NCBI GenBank assembly: GCA_024225635.1
Contig: JAAEMK010000497.1
Location: 271,692-335,691 of the forward strand
Source of the DNA: Desulfobacteraceae bacterium
Lineage (GTDB): Bacteria > Desulfobacterota > Desulfobacteria > Desulfobacterales > Desulfobacteraceae
Direction of reading: 5' to 3'
DNA length: 64,000 nucleotides
Below are positions 34,945 to 47,500 of this stretch, piece by piece. A program made the translations under genes and the position numbers. Numbering within the stretch: the first letter of the stretch is position 1; each line of letters starts with the position of its first letter. The notes below the pieces were generated by a model. That model was not told the DNA's origin. It did no database searches and saw only the letters and a list, made by a program, of their open reading frames with translations.

Positions 34945-36063
34945 TTACGCCCGGCAGAGGAAATGAAGATGATAGGGGTCGTGGGCCATGGACTGGGCAT
35001 CGACCTTTTCAAAACCGGCCTTCTCCAACATGGCAACGGCCTTTTCCCGTCCCCACATCATCCCAAGACCCGCCCCCTTGCAGTTCAGACCCACGGGCAT
35101 GCAATGCATGAGACTCACGGTGTAGAGAAAGGGACCCAGGGGGTGGTCCATGTTGCCGGCCGGGTCCGTGGCCGCGGCGATGTCCACCATGGAGAAGATG
35201 CCGCCCTTTGCCAGTATGGCAACCACGCTCTCAAGGGCCTCATGGGGCCGGGTCTGGTCGTGGATGGCGTCAAAGGCCATCACATAGTCGAACCGATTTT
35301 CATAACCGGGGTCATCCTTCAGGGCGGCCGCATCCGCCACACAATACTCGGCATTGGAAAGCCCGAGCGTAGCGGCATCGGCGTTTGCCTTGGCAATGGC
35401 GAGTTCATGGTTGTCTATCCCCAGGAAACGGCTGTTGGGGAACGCTTCTGCCAGAAGATTCATGGCCACTCCCTCACCGCAGCCGAGATCGCAGACCCGG
35501 ATACCCTCTTTCAGCCGTTTCAGGAGACGGCCGTCGTCCACAAAAGGAACAAATTGGTCCACCAGGAGCTTCTGGTGCCGGGCATCGGAGATCTCCCCCA
35601 TAAAAGCCTGGAAATCCGGGTACTGGGAAAAGGGCACCCCCTCTCCCGTGACAAAGCCGTTGCTTACGGCCTCCATGGCACAGGAGGTGAGAAGGGGCAT
35701 CTCCTGGGCATAAACCCCCAGGTTGGCGTCCCCCGCCCGTCTGGTCAACATGGCGGCGTGTTCCTTTGGCAGATGGTAAAGGGGCTCGCCGGCCTCGCCG
35801 GTTGAAATCTCGACGATCCTGCCCATGGCCATGCTGCCCAGCCACTCCCGCAGATATCGTTCGCTCAATCCCGCCGCATCCGCGATCTCCCCGGGGGCCG
35901 CGGGCGCGTCAAGGTCATCCATGACATCAAAGATCCGGTGTTTATACCCAAGGGCCATGGCAAGGGTCAGGGCCCCGCCATTGAGAATATCCATCATCCT
36001 CTGTCCGAATTGTTCCTGCTTTTCCATCACTGTTTCATCTGCTGTTTCAACCATCGATTCCAT
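34945..36063 (-). CDS. Class I SAM-dependent methyltransferase with winged-helix N-terminus
   Basis: This 372-residue protein has, at residues 20-100, a winged-helix dimerisation domain as in O-methyltransferases (GALTLAMALGYKHRIFD, ADAAGLSERYLREWLG). Residues 185-300 are the Rossmann methyltransferase domain with the SAM loop VCDLGCGEGVAMN and the later DYVMAFDAIHD. The substrate is unknown; related proteins act on small molecules. The C-terminal half has an unusual MHCMPVGLNCKG segment. It is single, convergent with the second permease and divergent from nothing close. Confidence 0.85.
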   Translation of the reverse strand: MESMVETADETVMEKQEQFGQRMMDILNGGALTLAMALGYKHRIFDVMDDLDAPAAPGEIADAAGLSERYLREWLGSMAMGRIVEISTGEAGEPLYHLPKEHAAMLTRRAGDANLGVYAQEMPLLTSCAMEAVSNGFVTGEGVPFSQYPDFQAFMGEISDARHQKLLVDQFVPFVDDGRLLKRLKEGIRVCDLGCGEGVAMNLLAEAFPNSRFLGIDNHELAIAKANADAATLGLSNAEYCVADAAALKDDPGYENRFDYVMAFDAIHDQTRPHEALESVVAILAKGGIFSMVDIAAATDPAGNMDHPLGPFLYTVSLMHCMPVGLNCKGAGLGMMWGREKAVAMLEKAGFEKVDAQSMAHDPYHLHFLCRA

Positions 36064-36149
36064 CCTTTCTATTTTATGGGGTCAGGCGTTCACGTACCCC
36101 CGCCGTCACGGCAAGGGGCCCGCCGCTATCAAATCCTATCTTTTCCAAG

Positions 36150-36503
36150 TCAGGCTCTGGTATGGCACTGACCGCATTTCACCGGCCCTGAAGCCTGATT
36201 TTCCTTCTTGAGTTTCCGGTGGCAGGAGATGCACTTGCTGTTCATCACCTGTTTTTTCTTGAGGCTGCCGTTGGCTTTCATCTCCTGGATCACCCCGGCG
36301 CTTTTGGGGAAAAGGTCATGGCAGGCCTCACAGTCGCCCAGGGCATCCTGATGCATATGATGGGGAAAATTCACCGGCCCCCGCTTTCCACCGTCCATGG
36401 AGAACCGTTCGGAGCCCCGGTCCATGCCTGCGCCGACCATCACAACAGCAACAAAAAACAAAATGAAAAACGTGGAAAACGCCCATCTTTTTTGCATACT
36501 CAT
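36150..36503 (-). CDS. Exported triheme cytochrome c, class III (c7-like)
   Basis: This 117-residue protein starts at ATG 36503 after AAAGGAGGCA. The N-terminus is a signal anchor (RWAFSTFFILFFVAVVMVGAG). Three haem-binding motifs follow (CEACH, CISCH, CGQCH). The NFPHHMHQ segment supplies distal histidines in the way of cytochromes c3 and c7. It is periplasmic and would shuttle electrons from hydrogenase or formate dehydrogenase. It is alone on its strand, upstream of the methyltransferase by 86 bases. Confidence 0.88.
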   Translation of the reverse strand: MSMQKRWAFSTFFILFFVAVVMVGAGMDRGSERFSMDGGKRGPVNFPHHMHQDALGDCEACHDLFPKSAGVIQEMKANGSLKKKQVMNSKCISCHRKLKKENQASGPVKCGQCHTRA

Positions 36504-36725
36504 TGCCTCCTTTAACGTTAGAATTATTTTCCCAGGATCAACAGGGCCCCGGGGAAGGGGAAATACCTGTTGCCATTTCAACCGCCCCCCCTGTATAATT
36601 GGTGGCATTATAGCAATCGGAACCCTTTTTACAAGAACAAGAAATACCCCAGCAAGAATTACTGGGAGTAATTGTTAAAAACAAGATGGCTTGACTCCCG
36701 GCAGCTCGTTTCCCAGCAAATCACC

Positions 36726-36741
36726 TGGCACGAACTTTGCT
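36726..36741 (+). promoter_or_regulatory. Sigma-54 promoter of the first chemoreceptor gene
   Basis: TGGCAC-GAACT-TTGCT matches the -24/-12 consensus, with GG (36727-36728) and GC (36739-36740) exactly ten bases apart. It stands 48 bases before the ATG of the chemoreceptor gene. An enhancer-binding activator must exist elsewhere; I see no clear activator site in the 100 bases upstream. Confidence 0.85.
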
Positions 36742-36789
36742 TATCTGATGCTAACAAAATAACGGTTGTTTTAATACAGGGAGTTATAA

Positions 36790-38535
36790 ATGAAGCTCAA
36801 AATAGGAACCAAGGTCAATATCCTTATCGTTGTATCCCTTCTGCTTGTTGGCGGGATTGCCATTTTTCTTTCGGCATCGGCCCTTCAAAAGGAAGGAGAT
36901 CGCGCCATCAACGAATACAGAACCGGGGTGATGAACGAAAAAACACAGATGCTCAAGGAGATGGTGAGAATCGTTCACGCCATGGCCCAGGACCACCTGA
37001 CGGACGGACAGAGAGAGGGGACGCCCCTATCCGAAATCAAAAAAGATGCTCTGGAGTCCATCGGCGCCCTTCGCTATGGAGAGGATGACTCCGGGTATTT
37101 CTTTATTTACGATTCAGCCGGCATCAACATTCTTCTGCCCCCAAAGCCGGAGGCCCAGGGGACGAATATGATCAACACAAAGGATCCCAGCGGGGTCTAT
37201 GTGATCAAGGAATTGCTAAAGGCCGCAAAAAGCAGCAGGCAGGGGGGCATGTTCGAATATTTATGGGCCAAACCCGGACATGACAAGCCGGTTGGAAAAC
37301 TCAGCTTTGCCAAACGCTTTGACGCCTGGGACTGGAACATAGGTACGGGCATCTACACCGACGATGTGGATACGGTGCTTGATAAAAAGGCCGCGGAGAT
37401 AAAAGCCCAGATATCTTCTCAGGTACTTACGGTTTGCTTTGTGATCATCGTTTTTATCGCCATTTCCCTTATTGCCGGTTATTTTGTCATTTCCAAGGGG
37501 GTGGTGGGCCCCATCAGAAGGATGATCCTCATGTTAAAGGATATCGCCGAGGGGGAAGGCGACCTGACCCAACGGATAAAAGCCACCTCCGGGGACGAAA
37601 CCCAGGAGTTGGCGGACTGGTTCAATCACTTCATCGAGAACGTCCAGGCCATGATTAAAGAGATAAAGGACAATTCCGGGAAACTCACCGACTCCTCCCA
37701 ACTGCTGGCCGGAATATCGGACCAGATGAACGAGGTCTCCGAAGGAACCGCATCCCGGGCCAATACCGTGGCCGCCGCCTCCGAGGAGATGAGCGCCAAC
37801 ATGACGTCGGTTGCGGCCGCCATGGAAGAGGCCTCAACCAATATCGGCATTGTGGCTTCCGCCTCGGAGGAGATGACCTCCACCATCAGCGAAATCGCGT
37901 CCAATGCGGAAAATGCCAGGGGCATAACGGACAATGCCGTCACCCAGACCGGCAACGCCTCGGACCGGGTCAACGAACTGGGGAAAGCCGCAAGGGAGAT
38001 CGGCAAGGTTGTTGAAACCATCACCGATATTTCCGATCAGGTCAACCTTCTGGCCCTCAACGCCACCATAGAGGCGGCAAGGGCCGGCGAAGCTGGAAGG
38101 GGGTTTGCCGTCGTGGCCAACGAGATAAAGGAACTCGCCAACCAGACCACGGAGGCCACGGGGGAGATCAAATCCCGGGTCCAGGACATTCAGGACTCCA
38201 CCCAGGATACGGTCACTCAGATTTCAACCATTGCAAAGGTGGTGGCGGAGATCAACGACATTGTCTCAACCATCGCGACGGCCGTTGAAGAGCAGTCCGT
38301 GACGACGAGGGAGATTGCCGAAAACGTTTCCCAGGCCTCCCAGGGTATCGGAGAGGTGAACGAAAACGTCTCCCAGGCCTCCATCGCCTCGGGGGAAGTC
38401 TCCCGGGAGATCTCAGAGGTGACCGTCTCCTCGAGCGAGATGACCAACTCCAGCTCCCAGGTGAAACTCAATGCCCAGGATCTGTCCGAACTTGCCGGGC
38501 ATTTGTCCGCCATGGTGGGGAAATTCAAGGTGTGA
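36790..38535 (+). CDS. Methyl-accepting chemotaxis protein (copy 1)
   Basis: This 581-residue transmembrane receptor has membrane helix 1 at about 9-30 and a periplasmic single Cache domain at 31-190, with [19 protein letters not shown] and [18 protein letters not shown]. Helix 2 lies near 195-217, followed by HAMP and a long signalling helix pair with the CheA/CheW hairpin ([20 protein letters not shown]). The Cache type binds small carboxylates or similar ligands in characterised receptors; the ligand here is unknown. It is expressed from a sigma-54 promoter. It is followed after 85 bases by a near-identical paralogue. Confidence 0.95.
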   Translation: MKLKIGTKVNILIVVSLLLVGGIAIFLSASALQKEGDRAINEYRTGVMNEKTQMLKEMVRIVHAMAQDHLTDGQREGTPLSEIKKDALESIGALRYGEDDSGYFFIYDSAGINILLPPKPEAQGTNMINTKDPSGVYVIKELLKAAKSSRQGGMFEYLWAKPGHDKPVGKLSFAKRFDAWDWNIGTGIYTDDVDTVLDKKAAEIKAQISSQVLTVCFVIIVFIAISLIAGYFVISKGVVGPIRRMILMLKDIAEGEGDLTQRIKATSGDETQELADWFNHFIENVQAMIKEIKDNSGKLTDSSQLLAGISDQMNEVSEGTASRANTVAAASEEMSANMTSVAAAMEEASTNIGIVASASEEMTSTISEIASNAENARGITDNAVTQTGNASDRVNELGKAAREIGKVVETITDISDQVNLLALNATIEAARAGEAGRGFAVVANEIKELANQTTEATGEIKSRVQDIQDSTQDTVTQISTIAKVVAEINDIVSTIATAVEEQSVTTREIAENVSQASQGIGEVNENVSQASIASGEVSREISEVTVSSSEMTNSSSQVKLNAQDLSELAGHLSAMVGKFKV

Positions 38536-38620
38536 GGGATTAAAGGGGGGGGCACCCTTGCCATATAAATGCCCGCCCAATGCCAATAAAGCAACTGTTG
38601 TCTCAATATAGGAGGTAGAG

Positions 38621-40366
38621 ATGAAGCTTAAAATTGGAACCAAGGTCAACCTTCTTATTGTTGTATCGCTCCTGTTTGTTGGCGGGGCTGCCATTCTGTT
38701 TTCGGCATCGGCCCTTCGGAAGGAGGGGGAACTCGCCATCAGCGAGTACAGAACCGGGGTGATGAACGAAAAGACACAGATGCTCAAGGAGATGGTGAGG
38801 ATCGTTCACGCCATGGCCCGGGATCACCTGGCGGACGGACAGGACAGGGGGATTCCCCAGACCGAGATAAAAAAGATGGCCCTGGACGCCATTGGCGCCC
38901 TTCGCTACGGTGAGGACGACACAGGGTATTTCTTTATTTTTGATTCAGCAGGGATTAACATTCTTATGCCCGTAAAGCCGGAGGTCCAGGGTACAAACAT
39001 GATCGACACAAGGGATCCCAACGGGCTCTATGTGATGAAGGAACTGATCAAGGCCGCTAAAAGCAGCAGGCAGGGGGGCATGGTAGCATATCTCTGGCCC
39101 AAACCCGGACATGACAAGCCTGTTGCGAAACTCAGCTTTTCCAAACGCTTTGACGCCTGGGACTGGAACATCGGCACGGGCATCTATACCGACGATGTGG
39201 ATGCGGTTCTGGATGAAAAAGCCGAGGAAATAAAGGCCCAGGTATATTCCCAGGTAGTAAAGGTCTGCCTGGTGATTTCGTGCATTATCGTCATCTCCCT
39301 TGTTGCCGGCTATCTTGTTATTTCCAGGGGAGTGGTGGGCCCCATCAGAAAGATGATCCATATGTTAAGGGATATCGCCGAGGGAGAAGGCGACCTGACC
39401 CAGAGGATAGAATCCACCTCCGGGGATGAGACCCGGGAACTGGCGGACTGGTTCAATCTCTTTATTGAGAACGTCCAGTCAATGATCACGGATATAAGGG
39501 ACGATTCCGAGAAACTTACCGATTCCTCCCACCTGCTGGCCGGGATATCGGACCAGATGAACGAGGCCTCACAAGGGACGGCCGCACGGGCCGAAACCGT
39601 GGCAACCGCCTCCGAGCAGATGAGCGCCAACATGGCCTCGGTTGCGGCCGCCATGGAAGAGGCCTCAACCAATATCACCATTGTGGCTTCCGCCTCGGAG
39701 GAGATGACCTCCACCATCAGCGAAATCGCGTCCAATGCGGAAAATGCCAGGGGCATAACGAACAATGCCGTCTCCCAGACCGGCAGCGCATCGGACCGGG
39801 TGAACGAACTTGGGAAAGCCGCAATGGAGATCGGCAAGGTGGTTGAAACCATCACCGATATTTCCGAGCAGGTCAATCTTCTGGCCCTCAACGCAACCAT
39901 CGAGGCTGCAAGGGCCGGCGAGGCGGGAAGGGGGTTTGCCGTGGTGGCCAACGAGATAAAGGAACTCGCCAACCAGACCTCGGAGGCCACGGGGGAGATC
40001 AAATCCCGGGTCCAGGATATTCAGGACTCCACCCGGGATACGGTATCTCAGATTTCAACCATCGCAAAGGTGGTGGCGGAGATCAACGACATTGTCTCAA
40101 CCATTGCCACGGCCGTTGAAGAGCAATCCGTGACCACCAGGGAGATAGCCGAGAACGTATCCCTGGCCTCCCAGGGCATCGAAGAGGTGAACGAGAACGT
40201 CTCCCAGGCCTCCATCGCCTCGGGGGAAGTCTCCCAGGAGATCTCGGAGGTGACCGTCTCCTCGGGTGAGATGACAAACTCAAGCTCCCAGGTGAAACTC
40301 AATGCCCGGGATCTGTCCGAACTTGCCGGGCATCTGTCCGCCATGGTGGGGAAATTCAAGGTGTGA
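38621..40366 (+). CDS. Methyl-accepting chemotaxis protein (copy 2)
   Basis: This is a tandem paralogue of the preceding gene, also exactly 581 residues and with the same domain order and start ([10 protein letters not shown]). The signalling half is almost identical at DNA level. The Cache domain carries most of the changes, for example [12 protein letters not shown] for [12 protein letters not shown], so ligand range may differ. It has its own RBS (AGGAGG) but I see no second sigma-54 promoter, so it may be read from the first. Its last 11 bases overlap the end of the convergent peroxiredoxin gene. Confidence 0.95.
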   Translation: MKLKIGTKVNLLIVVSLLFVGGAAILFSASALRKEGELAISEYRTGVMNEKTQMLKEMVRIVHAMARDHLADGQDRGIPQTEIKKMALDAIGALRYGEDDTGYFFIFDSAGINILMPVKPEVQGTNMIDTRDPNGLYVMKELIKAAKSSRQGGMVAYLWPKPGHDKPVAKLSFSKRFDAWDWNIGTGIYTDDVDAVLDEKAEEIKAQVYSQVVKVCLVISCIIVISLVAGYLVISRGVVGPIRKMIHMLRDIAEGEGDLTQRIESTSGDETRELADWFNLFIENVQSMITDIRDDSEKLTDSSHLLAGISDQMNEASQGTAARAETVATASEQMSANMASVAAAMEEASTNITIVASASEEMTSTISEIASNAENARGITNNAVSQTGSASDRVNELGKAAMEIGKVVETITDISEQVNLLALNATIEAARAGEAGRGFAVVANEIKELANQTSEATGEIKSRVQDIQDSTRDTVSQISTIAKVVAEINDIVSTIATAVEEQSVTTREIAENVSLASQGIEEVNENVSQASIASGEVSQEISEVTVSSGEMTNSSSQVKLNARDLSELAGHLSAMVGKFKV

Positions 40367-40946
40367 GGGTTTCAAGGGCCTTGACGATCATGCCGAGATC
40401 CGGGCGGCGGTTGATGTCCGACACATGGATGAATCGAATCACTCCTTTCTTGTCGATGATAATGATGGCACGCTCTGCCGTGCCGTCACTCCGCAGGATA
40501 CCAAAGGCATCGGCGACACGGCCGTGGGGCCAGAAATCCGAGAGCACTTCGAACCAGAGATCGCCCATGGCCCGGGTCCAGGCGTGGAGGGAGGCAAGGT
40601 TGTCCACGCTGATCCCTAAGAGCACGGCATCGTGCCGGTCAAACAGGGGTTTTGTGATGTTATACCCCGGCCACTGGTCGGAACAGACCGGGGTCCAGGC
40701 TGCTGGGATAAAGGAGAGAACAACGTTTTTCTTTCCCCGGAACATACCCGGGCCGACCCTGCGGCCGGACAGGGCCGGCAGGGTGAAATCCACGGCCGTC
40801 TCCCCCACTTTTACCTTGAGCCGGCTGTCCCTGGGTTTCAAGGGACCCGGGTCATATACGGATGTGCCGAAGGCCGTTGACAGGCAATGGCCTGGAGTCG
40901 GCATTAGCACCATTATAAACAACACGATCCAAAAACGCAGTCCCAT
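40356..40946 (-). CDS. Exported peroxiredoxin (AhpC/TSA family)
   Basis: This 196-residue protein starts with a signal peptide ([20 protein letters not shown]). The peroxiredoxin motif PAAWTPVC places the peroxidatic Cys at residue 88. A resolving Cys is not obvious. It would reduce peroxides in the periplasm, probably with the thioredoxin-like protein encoded immediately upstream, whose stop is three bases before its start. An AGGAGGTGACCC RBS is present. Confidence 0.88.
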   Translation of the reverse strand: MGLRFWIVLFIMVLMPTPGHCLSTAFGTSVYDPGPLKPRDSRLKVKVGETAVDFTLPALSGRRVGPGMFRGKKNVVLSFIPAAWTPVCSDQWPGYNITKPLFDRHDAVLLGISVDNLASLHAWTRAMGDLWFEVLSDFWPHGRVADAFGILRSDGTAERAIIIIDKKGVIRFIHVSDINRRPDLGMIVKALETLTP

Positions 40947-40949
40947 GGG

Positions 40950-41507
40950 TCACCTCCTGTTTTCGGTTTGTTCAAGGATCATCTCAAGAAACGCTTTGGG
41001 ATCGCCGATCCCCCCGGGCCTTGAGAAAATAACCTGAAAAGCCCCCCCTTTCGACCTTGCCAGACAGATGAAGTAGGGGGTTTTGACCTCTCCTATGGCC
41101 TTGTGGATCGCGAAATCGCCATCCGGAAATAAGGGGAAAGAGATGCCGTAGGCGGTACGAAAAAAATCCACCTCAAACGGGGTGTTGCCCGCCCCGATGC
41201 CCATGAGCCTGACGTCCGCACCGGGTGTTCCGGGTTTCCGGAGAAGCTCGTGAAACCGGTTGACCCTGGGCGCTTCCCGCTGGCAGTAGGGACAGTACAT
41301 GCTGAAGATTTCAACGATCACGACCCTGGCACCGATATCCGCCATGGTGAATGTGGGGTTGCTCCCGAGCCCCAGGTACTCCCGCATCTCCCGGGCCTCG
41401 GGGGCGGCAAGTTCAATCAGGGTGAGTCCCTCGCCGATCCCGGAAGGGTCCATTGCCGGGACCATGGAAGGGATAAACAGCAAAAAGGCAAAAAAGATCC
41501 AATGCAA
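40950..41507 (-). CDS. Exported TlpA-like thiol-disulfide oxidoreductase (TTG start)
   Basis: The start is decided by AAAGGAGGTGCACC, which leads into TTG at 41507. From there a short signal peptide (HWIFFAFLLFIPSMVPA) follows at once. In-frame ATGs 19 and 26 codons upstream would put the signal sequence too far inside. The 185-residue protein has a thioredoxin-fold active site CPYC (Cys72 and Cys75 in this numbering) after IVEIFSMY. It is probably periplasmic and the reductant of the peroxiredoxin encoded three bases downstream. Confidence 0.8.
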   Translation of the reverse strand: MHWIFFAFLLFIPSMVPAMDPSGIGEGLTLIELAAPEAREMREYLGLGSNPTFTMADIGARVVIVEIFSMYCPYCQREAPRVNRFHELLRKPGTPGADVRLMGIGAGNTPFEVDFFRTAYGISFPLFPDGDFAIHKAIGEVKTPYFICLARSKGGAFQVIFSRPGGIGDPKAFLEMILEQTENRR

Positions 41508-41671
41508 GGTGCACCTCCTTTTAACCGGGAGTAGAGAAAATTGGGGAATCAAACAATTATTCATAGATACCACACCTTTGGTCACAAAAAAAGTGACACC
41601 GTTGATTCTTTTTTTCGCTCCCTGGCCGGTTCGGTCCCGGAGACGGCAGAGAAAAAAGGATTGACCTCCCC

Positions 41672-44479
41672 ATGGCGATGGATTATGAAATCATATATCC
41701 ACTTTTAAAAAAACTGCACCGGGGACATCCCATGATTCTCAGGAAGCTTAAGATAAAAAACAAGCTGCTCGTATCGTTTCTGCTCTTTTCCCTGCCCATT
41801 ATCCTGGCAATGGGGGGAGTGGTCTATGTTCAGGTCAAACATGTGCTGGAAACCAGCATCGAACGGGAACTGAAAAACACCACCGATTCCCTGGTCACCA
41901 TGATTCAAACCTCGGCCGCCGTGTCTATCCGAAACCGGTTGCGGGCAATCGCGGAAAAGAACCTGGATATTGCCGAATACTACTATAACAAGCACCGTTC
42001 AGGCCTCATCACAAGATCCCGGGCCATTGCGTCCATCAAGGAAGCCTTTCTGTGCCAGTCCATCGGCCATAGCGGTTATATCTACTGCATTGACAGCAAA
42101 GGAACGGCCCTTGTTCATCCCAAGGGGGATGTTGAGGGGACCGATCTTTCAGAATACGACTTCATAAAAGAGCAGATCCGCATCAAGGACGGCTATCTCG
42201 AATATTTCTGGAAAAATCCCGGAGAAACGGAAAAACGGCCCAAGGCCCTCTACATGACCTATTTCAAGCCCCTGGACTGGATCATATCCGCCTCCTCATA
42301 CCGGGAGGAGTTCAAAGACCTCATCGACATCGATGATTTCAAAACCAGCGTGCTCTCCTACCGGTTCGGTAAAACCGGCTACGCCTATATGCTGGATGAC
42401 GAGGGCACCCTCATCGTTCATCCTAAAAGACAAAAGACCAATATCTTTGAGATCACCGAGTTTCCAACGGATTTCGCGAAGATCATCCTCCGGGAAAAAC
42501 GGGGCAAGCTGACCTATTTCTGGAAAAACCCGGATGAACCCCAGGCAAGGGAAAAGTTAGTCATGTTCGATTATCTGCCGGAGTATGGATGGTTCGTGGT
42601 TTCCTCAGGCTATGTGGAAGAGATATTCGAGCCCCTCAATACGGTCCGGACCATCTTCATCGCCTCCATCATCACCCTTTTTCTCCTCTCCGCCATGGTA
42701 AGCTTCCTTGTGAGCGCCTCCATAACCCTCCCCCTGGAACGGTTCATAGGCAAACTGAAGGCGGGCGCCATCGGAAACGACACCATCCGCATGGACTACG
42801 ACGCGCCTGACGAACTGGGGGATCTTGTCCGCTATTTCAACTCGTTCATGGACAAGCTCGACGGGTACCACGACCAGCTCAAGAACGAAATTGAAGACCA
42901 CCTCAAGACCCGGAACGCCCTTGAAAAAAGCGAGCTCAAGTTCAAGGCCCTGTTCAATCACTCCTTCCAGTTTTCCGCGATTCTCTCCTCCGCGGGGGTG
43001 ATCATGGAGATCAACCAGACGGCCCTTGATTTCATCGGCTGCATGGAATCCGAGGTCATGGGCCGTTTTTTCTGGGACACGCCCCTGTGGCGCCACGATA
43101 CAGATCTCCAGGAACGGCTGAAAGCCTCTGTTCAAACGGCGGCATGGGGCGATGTGGTCCGTTATGAGACCACGAACCTGTCAAAGAAAAGAGAGATCCG
43201 CAGCATGGATTTCTCCTTGAAACCCGTGGTGGATGAACACCTGGCCATTGCCTTTCTCATCGCCGAAGCAAGGGATATCACCGAACTGAAACAGGCTGAC
43301 CGGGAAAAAAACACCCTTGAGAAAAAGCTTCTCCAGGCCCAGAAGATGGAGGCCCTCGGCACCCTGGCAGGCGGAATCGCCCACGATTTCAACAACATTC
43401 TCTCAGGCATCTTTGGTTTTTCCCAGCTGGCCCAAAAGCACCTGAACCATCCGGACAGGGCGGCAAAGGATCTCAACAACATCCTGCTATGCGCCAAACG
43501 GGCCACCGACCTGGTTCAGCAGATCCTTGCTTTCAGCAGCAAAAGAGACCACGAAAAAAAACCTTTGAAAATCAGCCTGGTGCTCAAGGATGCCCTCAAA
43601 CTGATCCGGTCATCGATCCCGTCCACCATCAGGATCGAGCAGAACATCCTCTCAAATGCCTCCGTGCTGGCGGATCCCACACAGATTCACCAGGTGATCA
43701 TGAATCTGTGCACAAACGCCTACCATGCCATGATGGAAACAGGGGGCACCCTGGGGGTCAAGCTGGAAGAGATCACCATCCTGGAAAACCAGGTCATACC
43801 CGGGCTGAACCTGTTGCCCGGCAACTACCTCAAGCTTCAGGTAAAGGACACAGGTCACGGAATGGCCCCAACCATCCGGGAAAAGATATTCGACCCCTAT
43901 TTCACGACAAAGGAGGAGGACAAGGGAACCGGCCTGGGACTGTCAGTGGTGTTCGGGATCGTCAATGAGCACAATGGGCATATCACTGTCTACAGCGAAG
44001 AGGGGCGCGGTTCGATTTTCCAGATATTTTTCCCGGTCGTGGAGGAAGAAAGCAAGACGGATGCTTTGATCGAGCAAACGGAAGCGTTAACAGGGGGCAG
44101 GGAATCGATCATGGTTGTGGATGACGATGAGAGCATCAGGAGTTCGACCCGGGCGCTTCTGGAAGACTTCGGATACAGGGTCAAAACCCATGTGGACGGC
44201 GCCCGGGCCTTTGAGGACTTTCAAAAAAATCCCTTTGAATATGACCTGATCCTTACGGACATGACCATGCCCGAAATGACAGGCTACGAACTTGCAAAAA
44301 AAGTTCTTGAGTTGAGAAGCGACCAGAAGATCATCATGTGCACCGGCCACAGCGAAAAAATGGACCGCAACAAGGCCCTATCCGCAGGTATCATGGCTTT
44401 TGTCACCAAGCCCATGATCACCCGGACCCTCATCTCCATCATACGGGACATCCTTGACGGCAAAGAGGTGGACGGATAA
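41672..44479 (+). CDS. Hybrid histidine kinase with double Cache sensor
   Basis: This 935-residue membrane kinase has helix 1 near 30-55 and a large periplasmic region to about 325. That region holds two Cache-like halves, each with a [17 protein letters not shown] core and a W-x-h-S-S ending ([22 protein letters not shown]). Helix 2 lies near 328-350, then HAMP and PAS (about 425-545). HisKA carries [13 protein letters not shown] with His571. An HATPase follows (GTGLGLSVV), and a C-terminal receiver has Asp863 ([11 protein letters not shown]). The start could also be ATG 41732. It overlaps no other gene; the next kinase begins 46 bases on. Confidence 0.93.
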   Translation: MAMDYEIIYPLLKKLHRGHPMILRKLKIKNKLLVSFLLFSLPIILAMGGVVYVQVKHVLETSIERELKNTTDSLVTMIQTSAAVSIRNRLRAIAEKNLDIAEYYYNKHRSGLITRSRAIASIKEAFLCQSIGHSGYIYCIDSKGTALVHPKGDVEGTDLSEYDFIKEQIRIKDGYLEYFWKNPGETEKRPKALYMTYFKPLDWIISASSYREEFKDLIDIDDFKTSVLSYRFGKTGYAYMLDDEGTLIVHPKRQKTNIFEITEFPTDFAKIILREKRGKLTYFWKNPDEPQAREKLVMFDYLPEYGWFVVSSGYVEEIFEPLNTVRTIFIASIITLFLLSAMVSFLVSASITLPLERFIGKLKAGAIGNDTIRMDYDAPDELGDLVRYFNSFMDKLDGYHDQLKNEIEDHLKTRNALEKSELKFKALFNHSFQFSAILSSAGVIMEINQTALDFIGCMESEVMGRFFWDTPLWRHDTDLQERLKASVQTAAWGDVVRYETTNLSKKREIRSMDFSLKPVVDEHLAIAFLIAEARDITELKQADREKNTLEKKLLQAQKMEALGTLAGGIAHDFNNILSGIFGFSQLAQKHLNHPDRAAKDLNNILLCAKRATDLVQQILAFSSKRDHEKKPLKISLVLKDALKLIRSSIPSTIRIEQNILSNASVLADPTQIHQVIMNLCTNAYHAMMETGGTLGVKLEEITILENQVIPGLNLLPGNYLKLQVKDTGHGMAPTIREKIFDPYFTTKEEDKGTGLGLSVVFGIVNEHNGHITVYSEEGRGSIFQIFFPVVEEESKTDALIEQTEALTGGRESIMVVDDDESIRSSTRALLEDFGYRVKTHVDGARAFEDFQKNPFEYDLILTDMTMPEMTGYELAKKVLELRSDQKIIMCTGHSEKMDRNKALSAGIMAFVTKPMITRTLISIIRDILDGKEVDG

Positions 44480-44525
44480 TCCAATCCACTTTTTTTCCCT
44501 CCCCGCCTTTGAAAAAGGAAGAAAA

Positions 44526-47500
44526 ATGAAGGACAAAATTTCATTGAGAAACAGTATTGGCGGAAAGATAATTATAAGTTTCACCGTTGTCAGTATGATT
44601 TCCATCTTAATCATTGCCGGTTTTTCCACAAAAATGACCTCATTTGCCTTGAAAAAGAATGCTTACGAGAAACTCACGGCTGTGCAAAGAAATAAAAAAA
44701 TGCAGATCGAGACTTATTTCTCGGAAAGGCTTGGTGATATCGAGGTTGCGGCTAAAAGTAAAGATGTTATTGATGCGATTAACGTATTTGATCAGTATGA
44801 CAAGGAAATGGACATAGGCCCTGGTGAAGAATTTGATATGAGCAGTTCAAAGTCAAACCTTTCCCGAACGTACAAAGACATATATGACGACGTGAATTCC
44901 GTCCTGGCAAAATACACCGAGATTTACGGATACTATGACCTGTTTTTAATATGCCATGACCATGGGCACGTAATGTACTCCCGGGCAAAGGAAGGTGATC
45001 TGGGTGAGAATTTAAGCGCGGGTAAATACAGGACGACGCATCTGGCGGAACTCTGGAGAAAGGCAAGGGAAGGATTGAAACCTGTTGTTGTGGATATGAA
45101 AGCATATGAACCTTCCCGGGGAGCGCCGGCAATGTTTATAGGTTGTCCCATAATTCAGCATGGGAATAAATTGGGGGTTCTTGTCTTTCAGATATCCCTT
45201 GAGGAGATAAATCGTATCATGCTGGAAAGGCAGGGCATGGGGAAAACCGGGGAGACCTATCTTGTGGGGTCCGATAAACGTCTGCGATCGGATTCCTATC
45301 TTGATCCCATCGGGCATTCCGTAGAAGCATCATTCGCGGGAACGGTTAAAGAGAACGGAGTGGATACGAGGGCTGCCCGGGAGGCGCTTGCCGGAATAGA
45401 GGGCCGGAAAATAATACTGGACTATAATGGGAACCGTGTTTTATCCAGTTATACTCCCATAAAGATCCGGGATTTGACATGGGCGCTTATTGCGGAAATA
45501 GATGAGTCGGAAATCAGCAAACCTATTGTTTCATTTGCTAAAATCACTATAATTGCAGCATTTGTAATTTTGATTTTCACTACAATCCTGGCAATACTTT
45601 TCAGCAGGACCATATCAAAACCCCTGACAGCAGTGACCGCCATAGCCAAGAAAATATCATTTGGTGATTTCAAGCAGGAAAAGTTAATAGTCGCGTCAAA
45701 GGACGAAGTTGCTTTACTGGCCATGGCCTTTAATAATATGACCGATACCCTGAATGATGTCGTAGATCAGGCGTATGCTATTTCAGAAGGAGATTACTCT
45801 GCCATTGTCACGCCCAGGAGCGACAAGGACAGACTGGGTATGGCGATTCAGCAAATGACTGAAATCCTCAGGGATATGGTAAGGGATGTCACATTGAAGA
45901 TACGCTATCTGAATGCCGTTCCCGGACCGGTAATAGCCATTGACAAGGAATTTAATGTTGTGTTTGCAAATTCCGCGGTTTCGGAGATCAGCGGCAGAAG
46001 CCTTGAACAGATTCAGGGAATGAAGTGTTACGACCTGCTCAGGACCTCCAATTGCAACACGCCTGAATGCCTGGGCGTTCGGGCCATGCGGGATAATTGC
46101 GTATGTAATGATGAAACGGTGATTGCCCCATCCGGGAAAAACATTCCGGTGTCCTACACCTCGGCGCCTTTAAGAACAGAGGAGGGCGGTATTGCCGGAG
46201 CCATTGAAAGTTATACGGATATTACGAGACTTCAGCTTTCCATTGAACAGAATGAAAAAAGCATATGGTTGGCCGGGGGAATTGGCGAAATCAATAATCT
46301 GGCCCGGGGAGAAACGGATATTCGCAAGCTTGCAACAGCGGTGTGCCGATTTCTGGCCGGATACCTGAACGTACAAATTCTCACATTTTACATCATTGAC
46401 GAAAACCTGCTGCAACTTGCCGGAAGTTATGCATTCCATAAACGAAAAAGCTTGAGTGACACCATTGAAATCGGCGAAGGGTTTGTCGGACAGGCTGCCC
46501 TTGAAAAACAGATCATTTCCGTGCTGGATATACCGGATGATTATGTCCGGATACAGTCATCCATTGGTAATTCAAAACCGAGAAACATTGTCGTTGTTCC
46601 TTTCCTATATAATGAAATGATTCAGGGCGTGTTGGAAATAGGCTCATTTAAAGAGATATCCGATCAAAAACTGGAGTTGCTGGAAATGATGATGGACCCT
46701 GTCGGCATGATATTGCATACCATTAAAGAACAGGATAAAACCAGGGTTCTGCTTGAAGAGACACAACAGCAATCGGAGGAATTGCAGGTTCAGCAGGAAG
46801 AGCTGAGAAGTACCAATGAAAGCCTGGAAGAACAAACCCAGCGTCTCAAGGCATCCGAAGAGGAGCTAAGGCAGCAAAGTGAAGAACTCAGGGTGGCCAA
46901 TGAGGAATTGGAATTGAAACAGGAAGACTTGAAAACTCAAAAAGACAAAATTGAAACCGCGAAAAGTGAGATTGAAACCAAGGCAAGGGAACTGGCTTTA
47001 GCCAGTAAATATAAATCACAATTCCTGGCAAATATGAGCCATGAACTCAGGACGCCTCTCAACAGCCTGCTGTTGCTTTCAAAAGGCTTGATGAATAACA
47101 GGAAAGGCCATCTTGATCAATCCGAGATTGAGGATGCAAGGGTCATTTATGACGGAGGAAATACCCTATTATCACTTATCAACGATATAATGGATCTTTC
47201 CAAGGTTGAAGCAGGCAAACTGGATATCAGGATTGAAGAGGTCGGATTTGATGCATTGACCCGCAATCTTCACGATCTGTTCAGTCCCCTTGCAACAGAT
47301 AAAGATCTGGTTTTCCGGATAGACGTTGAAGACAATCTGCCCGGATTTATACAAAGTGACGGACAGCGCCTGGAACAGATATTAAAGAATTTTTTCTCCA
47401 ATGCCATTAAGTTTACGGAAAACGGATCAATTACATTGAGAATCATGCGGCCCGGGGCTGATGTTAAATTCACCAATACCGCTATTCTTGCAGATACGGT

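Noticed and set aside
38546-38566. Sigma-54-like gggggcacccttgcc before the second chemoreceptor
   Set aside because: The GG and GC elements are only seven bases apart instead of ten.
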